Below, piece by piece: positions 24,381 through 36,455 of a stretch of DNA of 64,000 nucleotides (its first letter is position 1; every line of letters begins with the position of its first letter). A model generated the notes under the pieces. The model was not told the origin of the DNA. It saw nothing but the letters and a program-made list of their open reading frames with translations, and did not search any database. The stretch covers positions 41,202,018 through 41,266,017 of the forward strand of contig OZ024837.1 of NCBI GenBank assembly GCA_964016985.1, given 5' to 3'. The stretch is from Anodontia alba. Its lineage: Eukaryota; Mollusca; Bivalvia; Lucinida; Lucinidae. Both the position numbers and the translations under genes were made by a program.

Positions 24381-24580
24381 TGAGCCAGCGCACGACAAAA
24401 CCTACAATAAGACTTGTGCGTCCAGCGAAGACATATCAGTCTGCGGATCCGCGCAGTCTGATCAGTCTTTGCTGACGCATGTGCCTTCCACAACCTCTAG
24501 GCTATCCGAAGAGGAATAAATGAGACCTTTGCATTACTGGGTAGATGTACAATGTACATTCTGATCTGAGTCTTTTTTTA
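24381..24580. mobile_element. MITE D copy 2, right end lost
   Basis: Left end TGAGCCAGCGCACGAC and the inner C-type palindrome are present. The right inverted end is replaced by K-like sequence. Confidence 0.75.
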
Positions 24581-24594
24581 TTAACCCGGTGAAA

Positions 24595-24830
24595 TGGATT
24601 TGTATTCTGCAAGCCGCTGACAGAGATGAAAAAACAAACAAAACAGTATAGAATGTCCAGGAAGCCCTCAGTAATATAACACAGCCTCCTAATAACACTA
24701 GGAGGAAGAGAAAACTAACTAGGACGGAGATCACACATTTTCCAAACAAACTAAAACAAAGCAATCAGTTACCTCTTCCTCAACGAGGTGATTATTCTCA
24801 ACGAGGTGATCTCAGTGCCAGACACAAATG
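24595..24830 (-). repeat. Dispersed repeat K
   Basis: AACACTAGGAGGAAGAGAAA, TTACCTCTTCCTCAACGAGG. The end of the same repeat may resume at 25195-25275 (CTCCGCTTTAGAACATTAGT) after the SINE fragment. Confidence 0.6.
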
Positions 24831-24865
24831 CCAGAATTGGAAAAAGAAAGCCGTAGACGATTGAT

Positions 24866-24935
24866 TGATTGATTGTGTTGGGGTTTAACGGCACGTCAAC
24901 CCGTTTGGGTCATTTTGTGTCGTCTCCCAGAGAAA
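24866..24935 (-). mobile_element. SINE 3'-end fragment
   Basis: GTGTTGGGGTTTAACGGCAC followed by GTCAACCCGTTTGGGTCAT matches the 3' tail of the SINE at 58609-58916. Only the tail region is recognisable. The sequence up to about 25130 is not recognised. Confidence 0.5.
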
Positions 24936-25393
24936 GGGAGAAAATAGATATAAGAGATAGTAGAAGAGATGAAAGAGATGGACAGGGAAGAACCAGGAAT
25001 GAAAGTGAAGAAACAGAAGAAATAAAAACATTCCCGCCTGTACCCCTACCTGCTACAAGGATAGCAGGCCTTGTCCAACTGTAGGCCAATATCAGTTGGA
25101 CACCCCGGTGACGTAAGATACACGACGCTTTCGCACCATCTGACCACCCCAGAGCAAGGACGAGGGTCTACAAATCCTGTAAACCACAAACAACACAAGA
25201 ACCTCCGCTTTAGAACATTAGTAAACCCCAATCGAGGGGTTTAGTCGATTTTACTGGGTAGCAAACCGTCACTCTAGGTTCAAATACAAACCCCCAAAAG
25301 TTAAAAGTAAACTGTTCAAGTTCAGCTGTAGGTAAGCAATGCAGCAGGAGTTACCGCTGCAAGAGATGATAACACAAGTAGCCCCTACCAAGC

Positions 25394-25628
25394 CATTACG
25401 AAAACAAGCCTATTCAAATATACTGAAAATTTTACCAACAAAATATGAAAAATTTCAGATAAAAATTCTGATATTTTTCATTGGCGAGGCGGTTCTAACG
25501 AGTACCCACAATCTATGTTTTTGAGCAGAAATAAGAAAAAAATAATGTATACGTCTGTAAACCCCAGTTTTACTATATTAAAGTGGGGTTTAAGGGGGTC
25601 AAAATTATATAGGCATGTTTTCATGATG
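25394..25628 (-). mobile_element. MITE A copy 11, left arm of core deleted
   Basis: Both ends are present. The left half of the central palindrome is missing: TTTTTCATT joins directly to GGCGAGGCGGTTCTAACGAG, so the break falls almost exactly at the palindrome axis. Confidence 0.9.
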
Positions 25629-26017
25629 ACCTCTACTGACCTTATTCGCGAAGCAAGACTTCCGAAAACATCAAGTAGGATAATGTTCACCGTAGAGAAC
25701 ACCCATGAATGGAGTCATATAATACGCCTAAAGAAGGGAAGCTTAAGCCATTAAGAATAACTCCTCCCGTCCTCCCGTGAGAAGGTCATCTTAGTGTCTT
25801 AGTGTTGTAACATTTTAGAAAAATCATTTAAAAACTAGTATATGGTTACTTTCGTATAAGTCCCACAGGACTAGTATCAGTGTTGAAGTACTGCCGTCAA
25901 CACGTACCGATGCATCTGTTACTAGCGAATATTAACCGGGGATGGTGGGTAACTGTCTATTAGGAGCGGCCGCAAATAAACGTAATCATACCAAATTTAG
26001 TGTTTCAGATGTGCGTT

Positions 26018-26142
26018 TTTGTTTTTTGTTTGTTTGGTGTTTTTGTTGTTTTTTTTTTGTTTTTTGTTTTTTGTTTTTTTTTGTTGTTTTTTTTTGTTTT
26101 TTTTTTTGTTTTTTTTGTTTTTTTTGGTTTTTTTTGTTTTTA
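26018..26142. repeat. T-rich low-complexity tract
   Basis: Runs of T broken by single G. Frames through it are spurious. Confidence 0.93.
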
Positions 26143-26450
26143 ATTTATCTTCATATGTGGCTCTAAAGCCCAAAATCTAAAAAGAGAAACTGGTTAGTGA
26201 TCAACGAATCTTCCTATACTATCTATGAATTTGGGTGAATTTAATGCCATGAGCTGGTGAGAATTGTTAGTTGACCAAACAAATCTGGGCACTTCCTGGA
26301 ATCAAACCGCGCTGATAGTTTAGCTTTAAAGAAAGGTCTAAGAAAGTGGTTGTTCGTGTACTTAAACGAAACCGACATCTAAATTGTTTTTTAGTGCAAC
26401 AGTTGCTCCACATGCATGTATGTATATATTTAATCTCTGTGTGCTGCAAA

Positions 26451-26775
26451 ATAAATAAGTGAACTCAGGAACTGGTACAATCAGATCTACATCAAGTTCT
26501 CAACATCAAAGGATAGGATAGACAAATACAATTAAATATCCACAAAAAGAACAGACGGCAAGCTGAGTTGGCAACCCTTTCCAAAAAGGTGGCAACTCTG
26601 TCACTCAAACTTAAATGAATATACTTTAAACTTACATATTTGTTTAAAAAAACATTGGTAAATGAAAGACTACAGAACATTTAACAAAAAATTACCACAA
26701 TCAAAGTACCGTCGTCTTGGAACGGGGCTTCAGCTATATTTACGGGATCCTAATCATTGCCCTCAGCCTCTATAG
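26451..26775 (-). repeat. Dispersed repeat K, variant
   Basis: The same arrangement as 451-790 (GTGAACTCAGGAACTGGTAC, GACGGCAAGCTGAGTTGGCA, TTTACGGGATCCTAATCATT). Confidence 0.7.
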
Positions 26776-26902
26776 CGCATTCGGTCCTATGAAATTTATG
26801 TCAGAACTTCGGAAACAACTGTATAAATATATAGGTCCACCTCACAATATGAAGTCATTAAAAGCTTTTGATCACGACTATTAGCTAAGACAAGCGTCAT
26901 CC

Positions 26903-27260
26903 ATTCGAACCTCAATGGCTCGAACATCTTTGGGACATGGAAATTCGTTCAAGACATGGGTAGTTCGAGCCACTGAGGGTTAATCATGGCACCAGTTCAG
27001 GAAGCAAATAGCGATAATTTTGGGAAATCTTTTCTATTTTCTATACAATGATTGTATGATTGTATGTTGAGTGTACTCATTAGAATAGGCGATTCTAATG
27101 AGTACACACAACATACAATTTCATGATAAAATAAGAAAAAAATCTCTAAATATTTGTTTTCTTGAGCTATTGGAAGAATTTTGTAGGGACAGAAAAAATA
27201 GTTCAAATCATCCACGGTAAATGAGCCATCCGTGTTCGAGACATTGAGGTTATACTGTAT
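26903..27260 (+). mobile_element. MITE G copy
   Basis: Complete outer parts (GAACATCTTTGGGACATGG; GGTTATACTGTA). The left arm of the core is shortened (CATTAGAATAGGCGATTCTA). Confidence 0.85.
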
Positions 27261-28434
27261 TTAAATTAGAGCTCACCAGGTTTATCATGTTGACTGACTG
27301 ATTGTGCCCAAGAAAACAGATATGAATTCACCCAGGACAGACCACACCATTCAGGAAACACAGCCTTCCCAAAGTACCAAAAGTAGAAACAAAGACGTAC
27401 GAGGCATGTAAGCACATAATCTATACAATACATGGGCAGTTACCAACAAACAATACGGAATCATAGATTGCGGTCAGCCGTAGATGGTCGTTTAACAATT
27501 TGCATGTTTGGTCGTATTTTGTAATCCATATGTTTACGATTAAGTCATTCTGGACAACGATAATATGCTAACAAGCTAACATGATTAAAACTCTACAAGA
27601 AAAGACATGTCTAATGAAACTAATCTGTTGTCGTGACGACAGGAAAAAGCGATTTTGCCATTGCTGGTGCTCCTATATGTATAACCGTTTATTACCTAAA
27701 GGACAATTCTTCTTCACTCTTTGCACAGGTTTGGTAGAGGCTGTTTATTTTTATAACATATACGAGTATATCGTTTCTTTTTATAATTTATTTTCTAGAA
27801 ATTCTTATCTTATTTTTGTAAATTCTTTTACAGACATTCTTATAATACTTTTATAATTTCTTAAACAAAACTTATTGCATTAGATTTATAATTTCCTTTA
27901 CAGAAATTCATATATACGAGATGCAAACAGTGCCGACTATGTTATGCATTATCTGATCTTGGTCTAGACGGGCTGCCAATATATCTTTTTTATGGGGACA
28001 CTAGCAATTCATGTGTTAAAACGTTTACACCTGGGAACTGGCCATTTAGTCTTTAAACTTACAATATTTGTTACTGGAATGGAAAAGACTGTGCGAGATG
28101 CTTTTAATTAAAACCTACATAGTATGTTTTTGTAGCTGAAGTTTTTAAAATTATTACCACAATGGATGTTTCTTTGTGGCAAAAAAAAAAGAAAAAAAAT
28201 AATATTTTCGGATACAAATTTAGAACGACTGTTAAGAAGAATACATTTTACATAGATGTGGAAAGACTGTAACAGGCTCTTTAAATGAGTGTTACACATG
28301 AGGTACAACGTATGAAAAGGGCCTTTATGCAATTGGCAGGCAAAGTAGGTACAGATTAGCATGCGCATCCATGTAGTCTGATCTGAGCATTCTACATTCG
28401 TCGACATATACTATAGTATCCAATGATTATGTAA
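27261..28434. other. No recognised gene; one B-like remnant
   Basis: GCAAACAGTGCCGACTATGT at 27923 is a B left arm. The 91-codon plus frame at 27581-27856 (Cys-rich start, hydrophobic end) is not recognised. Confidence 0.45.
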
Positions 28435-28500
28435 GCGGACAACGAAGGCCCAGATCAGCCTGCGCGTTTGCGCAGGCTGATCAGGGCCTGCGTTGTTCGC
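28435..28500. repeat. C palindrome
   Basis: GCGGACAACGAAGGCCCAGA to CAGGGCCTGCGTTGTTCGC, inner stem CAGCCTGCGCGTTTGCGCAG. Confidence 0.82.
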
Positions 28501-28959
28501 AAATTGCATATGAGCCCTTTTTCTGTGTTGCGCCCCACATATCTACCATATTAGCAATAAAGTCGTTTCACTGTATTTAGTTACGGTACAATATGTCTTG
28601 ATTTAAACATTAAATACAAATATTGCCATGATAAAGAAGTCAATTAAGAAAATTGCTTAAGTTCAATTTAGGTAAAATATCGATAGTGATGAAAATGACT
28701 GATTTGATAAAAAAAAAAGACGCAAGAAATCTATCTTTAATCTTTATTTTAGCGGAGCATAATAAAAGTGTTGTTCTGTCATGTGCGAACAGTGAAATAC
28801 TAGCTCAAACTGCACATTCGCATAGTCTTATTCGCATAGTCTTATCATAGCCTAAACACTTCGCTTTCAGAATTGTTGGATACCAAGGAATTTTAGGATA
28901 CCATATATTTTATTTGCGTGAAAGAAGGCTTTTTGTCAGACTGCACAGGCTGTTCTGGG

Positions 28960-29200
28960 ACGCCGCTGTTTGCATATGGGATAGTTGCCCTTATCCCATG
29001 TTTCAGTTTACCCGTACAGCCATTAAATGCGTCAATACAGAAGGAACACGTTTGTTGGGGAAGAGGGAGTTTCTTGTTTGCTTTTGTTTGGTTGTTGGCG
29101 TGTCTATTGTCTGTCCTGGTTTGTTTACTCTTCCTCTTTGTGTCATTGGCAGTCTATGCACTGTCATTGTGGCTCTTCCTTGAAATATGCTATACTATTT
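28960..29200 (+). repeat. Dispersed repeat K
   Basis: GGAAGAGGGAGTTTCTTGTT, CTCTTCCTCTTTGTGTCATT, TTGTGGCTCTTCCTTGAAAT. The hydrophobic 137-aa frame at 28918-29331 is produced by this T-rich repeat. Confidence 0.65.
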
Positions 29201-29735
29201 TTGTACCATATGCGAGCAATGAGACTCAGATTATACTGTGCTTCAACACTTGTTTTAAGGCAAATGCTTACTTATATGTATATTATGTAGAACCTCTTGC
29301 TGTTTACCGTGTAATCAGAGATTATACGTAGAAAACACTTGAAATTAACGTTCTGTAGACATTAACGACGATTAGCAAAAGCACAGAAGTTTGCGGGGTG
29401 TATGTGACTTTTTCTTCGTCCCTTGGCAAAGATGGCGCAAAAATCTACGAAGTGTGTCTAGCCCCCACTTAAGTGAAGTTTAAATGCTTATATTTGAAGT
29501 GCAAAAAGCAACAGATGCTTAATTTCATTGATGTGACTTTTTTCGTCATTCTTCAAAGTATGCTCCATTCCTTTTGATACAGAAATTGGATTATTCACAT
29601 GATTAAGCGTATATATGGTATTTCATGCGTTCATCTATTAGGCGGCTTCGTCTTTAGCAGGTGTAGAGGTTACATCCAATTAACTTTACCTTGCTTTCAT
29701 TTTTAGGTTCAACACAAGAAAACAAACATTATGCC

Positions 29736-30013
29736 CATCACGAAAACATGCCTATATAATTCTGACCCCCTTAAACCCCACTTTTATATAGTAAAAATGG
29801 GGTTTACAGGGGTATACATTATTTTCCTTATTTCTGCTCAAAAACATAGATTGTGGTACTCGTTAGAACCGCCTCGTCGAGGCGGTTCTAACGAGTACCC
29901 ACAATCTATGTTTCGAGCAGAAATATGAAAAATATCAGAATTTTTTATTTGAAAATTTTCATTTTTGGATAGTAAAATTTTCAGTATATTTTAATAGGCG
30001 TGTTTTCCTAATG
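29736..30013 (+). mobile_element. MITE A copy 12
   Basis: Complete. Axis CCTCGTCGAGG. Its internal wording (TTTGGATAGTAAAATTTTC) matches copy 6, so the two are probably close relatives. Confidence 0.92.
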
Positions 30014-30261
30014 CATCAACGGATATTCTAGAATATATGGGCTAACAAAAAAGGCAGTGATCACAGGGCCTTTTCTGTTCGCCCATATAATCTAGAGCAT
30101 CCATTTATTCTGTGAGTGGAAACTGACAACGAAGTTTCCTATCAACTTGCTCGAACAACATACTAGGATGCTTTAGGCCCTTTTTCCCGCCTTTGTAAAA
30201 AGGGACCGTTTCTTGATTAATACATTAGTCAACTTTATTAAAATGGTAAAATTCACTTCGT

Positions 30262-31262
30262 TTCTCTATAGTCCCTTTATCTTGCCGGTGATTGGCACAT
30301 CACTTATAACTTTAAGACTTTCCGCCTCTATTTTGATTTGTCTTCAACGGCTCTTTGTGAGCTTACGAAGCTAAGATCTGTTCAGTCCTTGATGATATCT
30401 TACCTTCTTTTCTTCTGTCTGCCACTTCTTCTGACACTTTTCAGCGTTTGCTTGAAAAATGCTTGTAAGATGTGTGTAAGATGCGATTGTTTCATGGTGA
30501 TGAGATCATGAGAACCAAGGGTATCTCGGAACTGCTTGCATTCTCAATTGTCTAGAACGAGATGTATGTTGTGATAGCATCTCATTGCCAAAGTCTGGAT
30601 TAATTTCTCGAGTTTAACAGTCAAAGTCTAAGTCTAACATGCGTATAGGAAGGTGAAAGTGACCAGTTACCATAACAGTTTGATATTTGAAAGGAGCCGG
30701 ATGTTCTTGTCTTTACAAATCATTTTATTTTTTTGCTAGAGAGATTCTGAGCAATCTCTGTATGAAGCTCAGATTTATCTGAGTTGTTCTTTGTTCCTTT
30801 TGTCTTTGATTATCCTTTGTAGACCTTCGTGCTTTTGTCAAGGCAATCACCCAGTTCTTTTAGCTCCTCTCAAGCGATTCCAGTAAGTTCCTCTACGAAT
30901 CGGATGTTGCCACTTCTCTGTCTCTAATGCTGACCTTCCCTTGCTAAGGCATCTGCCATTATCTTTTTGACAAAATTATTGATAAAAATACATCCCCGCC
31001 TTCTCTTAAACAGTGGTCCGGAACCACTTGCCTCTGCTGCCATTGAACAGGACTGCACTAGTGGCTTTATCGTACAATCAGTCAAATACGGACCAGATTG
31101 GCATTGAAGTTACATTTCTCTACAAGGCTTCATGCCAAATCCTTGCGAAGGCTTTCTTAAAGTCTTCGTAGGCATGATAGAGAGCTTGCTGATGTTCAAG
31201 CTGTTTCTTGCCCAGAAGTTTGAGAGACTGAATATGCTTAATTAGTGCGTCATCAAGCTCAA
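30262..31262 (-). mobile_element. LINE ORF2 relic: reverse transcriptase and C-terminal region
   Basis: Reading the minus strand across frames gives LEHQQALYHAYEDFKKAFAR then IWHEAL (RT motif around the first catalytic Asp), LYDKATSAVLFNGS, GKWFRTTV, KKIMADAL, and GNIRFVEELTGIA where a FADD box is expected. Towards the end it reads FLYAC, LEKLIQTLAMRCY, RRSGRQKKR and SSQRAVED. The order matches ORF2 of non-LTR retrotransposons of the kind common in mollusc genomes; clade not determined. It has many stops and frameshifts, and the FADD box reads FVEEL, so the element is dead. It appears to end near 30262, close to MITE A copy 12. Confidence 0.82.
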
Positions 31263-31269
31263 TTTGTTT

Positions 31270-31550
31270 AGTACTTCCTTAGCTACTGCCCCCACCCCCA
31301 CCCACCCACCGCAAACCCCATTGAATACAGACAATGGATAACGATTGTTCGGTTTGTACTTGTTTGGATTCGTCGGTTTCCTCTTCCTCTTGGGGTCTGG
31401 GAAGGGCTGCGGTTTGTGGTTTGTGGTTGTGGCACTCCCTGGACTTTTCTCTTGGCTTTTTTTTAATGTTCTTCGCCAAAAACAAGAACGAACGAGAGAA
31501 AAGAAACTGCAACAATAATACTGCCTCGAAAAGGTCAACTGAACCTATAC
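31270..31550 (+). repeat. Dispersed repeat K inside the LINE relic
   Basis: TTGTTCGGTTTGTACTTGTT, CCTCTTCCTCTTGGGGTCTG, GTTGTGGCACTCCCTGGACT. It separates the two LINE pieces, so it inserted after the LINE. Confidence 0.6.
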
Positions 31551-31555
31551 TGAAG

Positions 31556-31960
31556 ACGGAGGTGGTTTAGACCCAGTAATAGTGGACCCAAAGATCGCCC
31601 TTAATTCTGATACCCATGGTTTATTTTTGTGATGCTGTTTACCAAGGACCTCCCTGGCTGTGTTAATCACAGCTGAAATGAAGGCTGCCATTTAAGAATC
31701 GACGTCCGTGCTTTTGTCATCAACCATTATGAGTGGTTAAAATCTTCCATATATACCTGCCAGGAAACCATCTACCACAGCTGGGTCTTTTAGTTTCTCT
31801 AAGTAAGATCTGAGCTGCATTTTAATTCCTCTGCTGGTTGTCTTTAGCCTGACAGTCATCATTAACAAAAAAGTACCACTAGCGATGTCTGCTCCTGGAA
31901 AGCTTCATGTTTTGGCGGTTATTCTGGTAGTGTTTCCTTGCCTAGATGAAATCTTGGTGG
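31556..31960 (-). mobile_element. LINE ORF2 relic: region upstream of RT
   Basis: The minus strand reads SRGIKMQLRSYLEKLKDPAV, then VDGFLAGIYGRF, TDVDS, AAFISAVINTAREVLGK and KNKPWVSELR. This is the segment between endonuclease and reverse transcriptase of the same LINE type as 30262-31262. It is collinear with it but separated by a K repeat (about 31270-31550). Much of the expected linker between the two pieces is missing. The endonuclease domain is not visible. Confidence 0.72.
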
Positions 31961-32979
31961 AAACGTTAACGCTACTCTTTTTATTTCCTAATGATCTGTT
32001 TTAGTAGTGAATTGTGTTGAAAATAAATAATGTAATTAAAAGCTATTACTTATTTATTTGGTCTGTCTCTACATCCTGTATTGCAGCAGACGCTCTTCCG
32101 ATGTGTGTGTGTCTGTGTGTGTGTGTGTGTGTGTGCGTGTGTGTGTTATCTGCAATACAAAATGTGGTTTGAAATTAAACACTACAAGCGAAAGAACTCA
32201 GTAGTCATTATCTTTAAGTATCATTTTATCATTTACACTAAAACAAAACACGAAAATGCAATGAAAGTGTATTTACTTATAACGCAATGCGCTATGTCTG
32301 AGGCATTGAGGAAAATATTGATGTTGTATCACTTTATTTTGTTTTGTTTTATAATATTAATTTTATCATTACTTTGTTTGTTTTGATTTTTTTTTAATTT
32401 ATTATGGTTTGGTGGCATTAAGTTGGTGTTTTACGGAAAAGCCAAAGCAAACAAAAACGAATTTATTAATGAAATCAAAAATGAATTTATTAATAAATGA
32501 ATTCAGTTGCATAAGGAAATTCACTTTACCATTATTATCAAAACATGTGATATCAGGAACAGTATTAGATTTGTTTCCTGCCGGTTTATTATTTCAACCA
32601 AGAGGAAATATGCATCTGTTTCTAACAAAGCATGAAAATATATTAACCAGGGTCAAAAAAAGCCCAAATTTTAAGAATTTTCCAAAGGCACCAAACTTCA
32701 GGTACTAAGGATGCAATCTCTTATATGAAAAATGTGTTTCTCAAAACTGCGGTAACATTTTCAGATGCATTTACTCAACTTATGATTATTTATCAATTTA
32801 TTTATTGGTATAGTTGCCTTTAAAAGCAAATCAATATACCAAACATTGACGCTTTTGACATTGTTCGAACTAAACATACTTTACTGCACCGAATTAAAAC
32901 ATATTGCTCTCAAAGATAAAATGTCTTTAAAACATTTAAAAGGGTTAGGGCTCAAGTAAACTATAACTGTCATTATAGG
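31961..32979. other. No recognised feature
   Basis: AT-rich. Frames at 32081 and 32409 (about 100 codons) start in or near a TG tract and show no domain. Confidence 0.5.
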
Positions 32980-33117
32980 GATCAAACATGGTTTTTCATG
33001 CATTAACATTCGCCAGGTCCCGTGGGAGGTGTTGAAAACCGAGGCCGAAGGCCGCGGTTTTCAACACCTCCCAAGAGACCTGGCGATTGTTAGTGCATTG
33101 AAAAACCATGTTCGATC
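32980..33117. repeat. 138-bp near-perfect palindrome
   Basis: Arms start GATCAAACATGGTTTTTCAT and end AAAAACCATGTTCGATC. The axis is GGCCGAAGGCC near 33043-33053. It contains CGCCAGGTC..GGGAGGTGTTGAAAACC and its mirror. Related words (TGCATTAACAGCC, TTATTGCATGGCTGTTAA) recur at 33310-33400, so it may belong to a larger element. Confidence 0.85.
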
Positions 33118-34876
33118 GCTATTATTGCATAAAAACTGAAAACATTTGCTGCATTTCGCGTTATTTCCTGCACTATTTTGTTTTGCCGTTTCACCGATGT
33201 CTCGCGAACCTAATTTCCACTGTCTATGCTCGTTCTAGGGCCGGGCAGTACACAACTCGTAACAGCAGCAAATCTGTGGCCCTGGTACGATCGTATTGAA
33301 AGTTGCGTAGCCGTGCATTAACAGCCCGTGAATTGCCTTGTTAATACACGGCTTTTCGCCGATTATTGCATGGCTGTTAATAATGTGCGGCACTGCTTTT
33401 CATGCAATAATGGTTGTTTATGAACTTACTTTTAAATGGAAGTTCTACCTTTTAGTACTGCTTCCATGGTTTTACATAATACTGTGATGAAGAATGATTA
33501 CTAATATCCTTCCTTCTTCTAGTAATTTCTTTCCAAAACCTTTTTTACAGTTCAAAGGAGTTTGTAACCACAACCACAGAAATTATTCCAGGTATGTTCC
33601 TTGCGTAACACTATGGCGAAACTGCGTAATTTTAAAAGTCCATCTCGATTCAATTCTTCAATTTGTAATTTTCTTCTACACAGAATACAGGTACGTCACA
33701 CAATATAGTAGAAAGGACCTATGCCATATGCAAGCAGCATAGACCCAGATCGCCTTATTCATCTGCGTAGTCTGATCAGGACTTTCTCTGTTCATCCATA
33801 AATCGCAAAGTATCCGTTATCAAGAGAACCAAATACACCTAGTAGGCTTTCGGCCATTTTATAAGGGAGATAACTTTTGTGGCTCCCCGTTTGCTTTCCT
33901 GCACAACAATCCACTTTTGAAGAAGGGTCTACTATAAAAGGAAAGAATTTGCTCCTTCTGGGAGCAAATTCTTTGCTTTTATAGTAGACCCCTTTTCAGA
34001 AGGGTCAAAAAGGTTTGACAGTTTGCCTCTCTGAAAGTGTAGCCATTTTTCTTAAATCATTTTCTCTAAGGCTCTGATCAGATGACCAAGCTGATGTGCG
34101 CCTTTGCTGCCTGTAATTGCGATGTCCCCTTTTTCCACGTATATTATCATATAATTATGATCATGATGACATAAAATAGTTTTTCAATTTTCTGAATTCT
34201 TTTATTGAATTTGGCACTTTGTCTTTAGTTTTTATTCCAACAACAGAAAATATTCTTTGCTTCTACAATTATATACACACATTTTGTTCCAAAACATCGC
34301 AAATGTATGCAAATCATATGAAATATTGTTTTAACCTTACGAATGGGTAAATTTATTAATTATAAGGTGTCAAAATCAAAATGATCACGTGCACTAAATG
34401 ACACCCATGCAAAGAAATGACAGGCATTCTAAATAAAACATAAGACATTTTTATCAACTCATTTATCTGTAAAGGTAAGAAAAGATTATCTTTGAAAGAT
34501 TTGGGTCAGTGCAGTGTTGACCCTTTTGTTTTTTCTGTACGTATGTGGATTAACTATTTAAATATGTTATGGCGGTACAAGCTAACTGATTTGGAAATGT
34601 GATTAATCACTGTCGGGTAATTCCGAGTCGCCTTAAAAGTAAACGTCTTGAAAAGAAAAGCCCGGAAGAGAAAGGCGCCGAAAAATCTGCCTAATTTGTA
34701 TAACAATGACTGAGTTCTTATGTGCTGAATGTAAAACATTATATCAATTAATATCATACAAATTCAGGGACACTTGTTTTTGTGTTTTTCGGTGCTTGAT
34801 TTTACTTTTCAAATGCGTATTTATTTATTTATTTATTTATGGCAATTATTCACCCTTATGGCTTTAATTTGATTTG
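33118..34876. other. Mostly unrecognised sequence around the H hairpin
   Basis: No coding signal. AGTCTGATCAGGACTTTCTC near 33765 is a C-like half. Confidence 0.45.
33855..34060. mobile_element. Hairpin family H copy 1
   Basis: An inverted repeat (33916-34003): GAAGGGTCTACTATAAAAGG and GAATTTGCTCC mirrored by GGAGCAAATTC and CTTTTATAGTAGACCCC. It is flanked by GGAGATAACTTTTGTGGC. Confidence 0.75.
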
Positions 34877-36151
34877 TAGCTCACCTGGGCACAAAGTGGT
34901 GCTGTTGTGACAGGCCTCTCTCCATCGTCCGTCCGTCCGTCGTCAACTTTTTCTTTAAATAACATTTCCAAAACTGCTGGACAGATTTAATTCACAGAAA
35001 TGTTCCTTTGGTGACCCTCTACCAAAATTGCACAAACTTTAACCCAGGCCTTTGATATTTGATACATAGCTTCACCTAGTGGAACTCTACCAAGATTGTT
35101 CAAGTTATTGCCCTGGGGCCAAAAACGGCCCCGCCCTGGGGATGACATATTTTACATAGACTTCTATAAAGAAAACCTTTAAAAATCTTATCTGAAACCA
35201 GAAGGCCCGGGTCTTTGATATTTGGTACATAGCTTCACCTAGTGAACCGATGCCAAGATTGCCGATGCCAAAAAGGGCCCCGCCCCGGGGCCGACATGTT
35301 TTACATACATGTATACAGGACAAAACTTTAAATATCTTCTTGTCTGAAAGTGCAAGGCCTAAGCCTTTGATATTTGGTATGTACATGTAACATTGCCTAG
35401 AGGTCCTTTGACATGCGTGTTAAACTTATGCCCCTCTGGTGAAAAGAGGCCCCACTCACAGTGTGTGGGGTGTGGTCACTTGTTTTACATAGAGAAAAAA
35501 AAAACATTTGGCAATGATTAGGCCTAGGACTATCAAACTAATAGGAAGGATAGACCTGAAGAGTAGATGACCTTTTAGTCAAAGGTCAAGGGTCATATAA
35601 TTCTGCTATGCTTATTGTTAGGACCCTAAAACTTAGAAGAGATGTTAGTCCTCACCAGTAGATGATCCTGAGGGCAAATGTCAAGGTCACCAGGACCTTT
35701 ATTAGTAAAAAGATTGATAACTTGGCAAAGCTTGGGGATAGGACCCTCAAACTTAGATTGGATGTTGGTCCTCACCAGTAGATGACACCGAGGGCAAAGG
35801 TCATGGTCAAGGTCAACATGACCTTTAGTAATAAAAGCTTATAATTCGGCAGTGCTTGAGGTTAGAACACTTGAACTTATACGGGATGTTGGTCTTGATC
35901 AGTAGATGACTCTAATGGCAAAGGTCAAGGTCACAGTGACCTCTAGTACTAAACAAACTTATAACTCTGCAATTCTTGGGGCTAGGACTCTCAAATGTCG
36001 TAGGGATGTTTCTTCTGACCAGAAGATGACCCTGAGGGCAAAGGTCATGATCAAGGTCACCATGACCTATAGAACCGCATCTCTAATAGCAATGCTATGT
36101 ATAACATGATTCAGGTGAGCGATATAGGGCCATCGTGGCCCTTTTGTTTTT
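34877..36151 (+). mobile_element. Repeat R: AGCTCACCTG..CAGGTGAGC element with internal tandem units
   Basis: Starts TAGCTCACCTGGGCACAAAG with TCCGTCCGTCCGTCGTC nearby, and ends TTCAGGTGAGCGATATAGGG, CATCGTGGCCC. Terminal AGCTCACCTG and CAGGTGAGC are inverted. Inside, about three units with TTTGATATTTG..ACATAGCTTCACCTAG (35040-35390) and about five units of roughly 120 bp with AGTAGATGA, GAGGGCAAAGGTCA, AAGGTCA (35530-36080). This is a common type of repeat in bivalve genomes (recalled). No coding capacity seen. Confidence 0.8.
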
Positions 36152-36364
36152 TCAGGAACTATATGGGAAAGGTACCAGTTGATTGTGTCTGGACTTCAGG
36201 TATCTTGACTGATAAATAGATTACTTCCGATTCAAGAAATGAAGATGAATAATGTTGGTGTTCCGTTGCTTAAGCTGAGACAGTCGCCATTGCTTACTTT
36301 TGTCATGATTTCAAGTATCTTCGCTGATAAAAATGTTTCCTTTGACTCAAAAACCGAGAGCAAA

Positions 36365-36455
36365 TCGTTTTTGTTTGTTTGTATGTTTGTTTTTGTTTTT
36401 GTTTTTTGTTGTTGTTTTTTTTTTTTTTTTTTTTTTTTTTTTTGTTTTTGTTTTA
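36365..36455. repeat. T-rich low-complexity tract
   Basis: TTTG repeats and a T run of about 25. It is the source of the Lys- or Phe-rich frames here. Confidence 0.93.

Noticed and set aside
27581..27856. 91-codon plus frame with a Cys-rich start
   Set aside because: No known domain, AT-rich second half, and no splice or promoter context.
28914..29331. Hydrophobic 137-codon frame resembling a membrane protein
   Set aside because: It coincides with a K repeat, and equivalent T-rich K copies elsewhere give similar hydrophobic frames.
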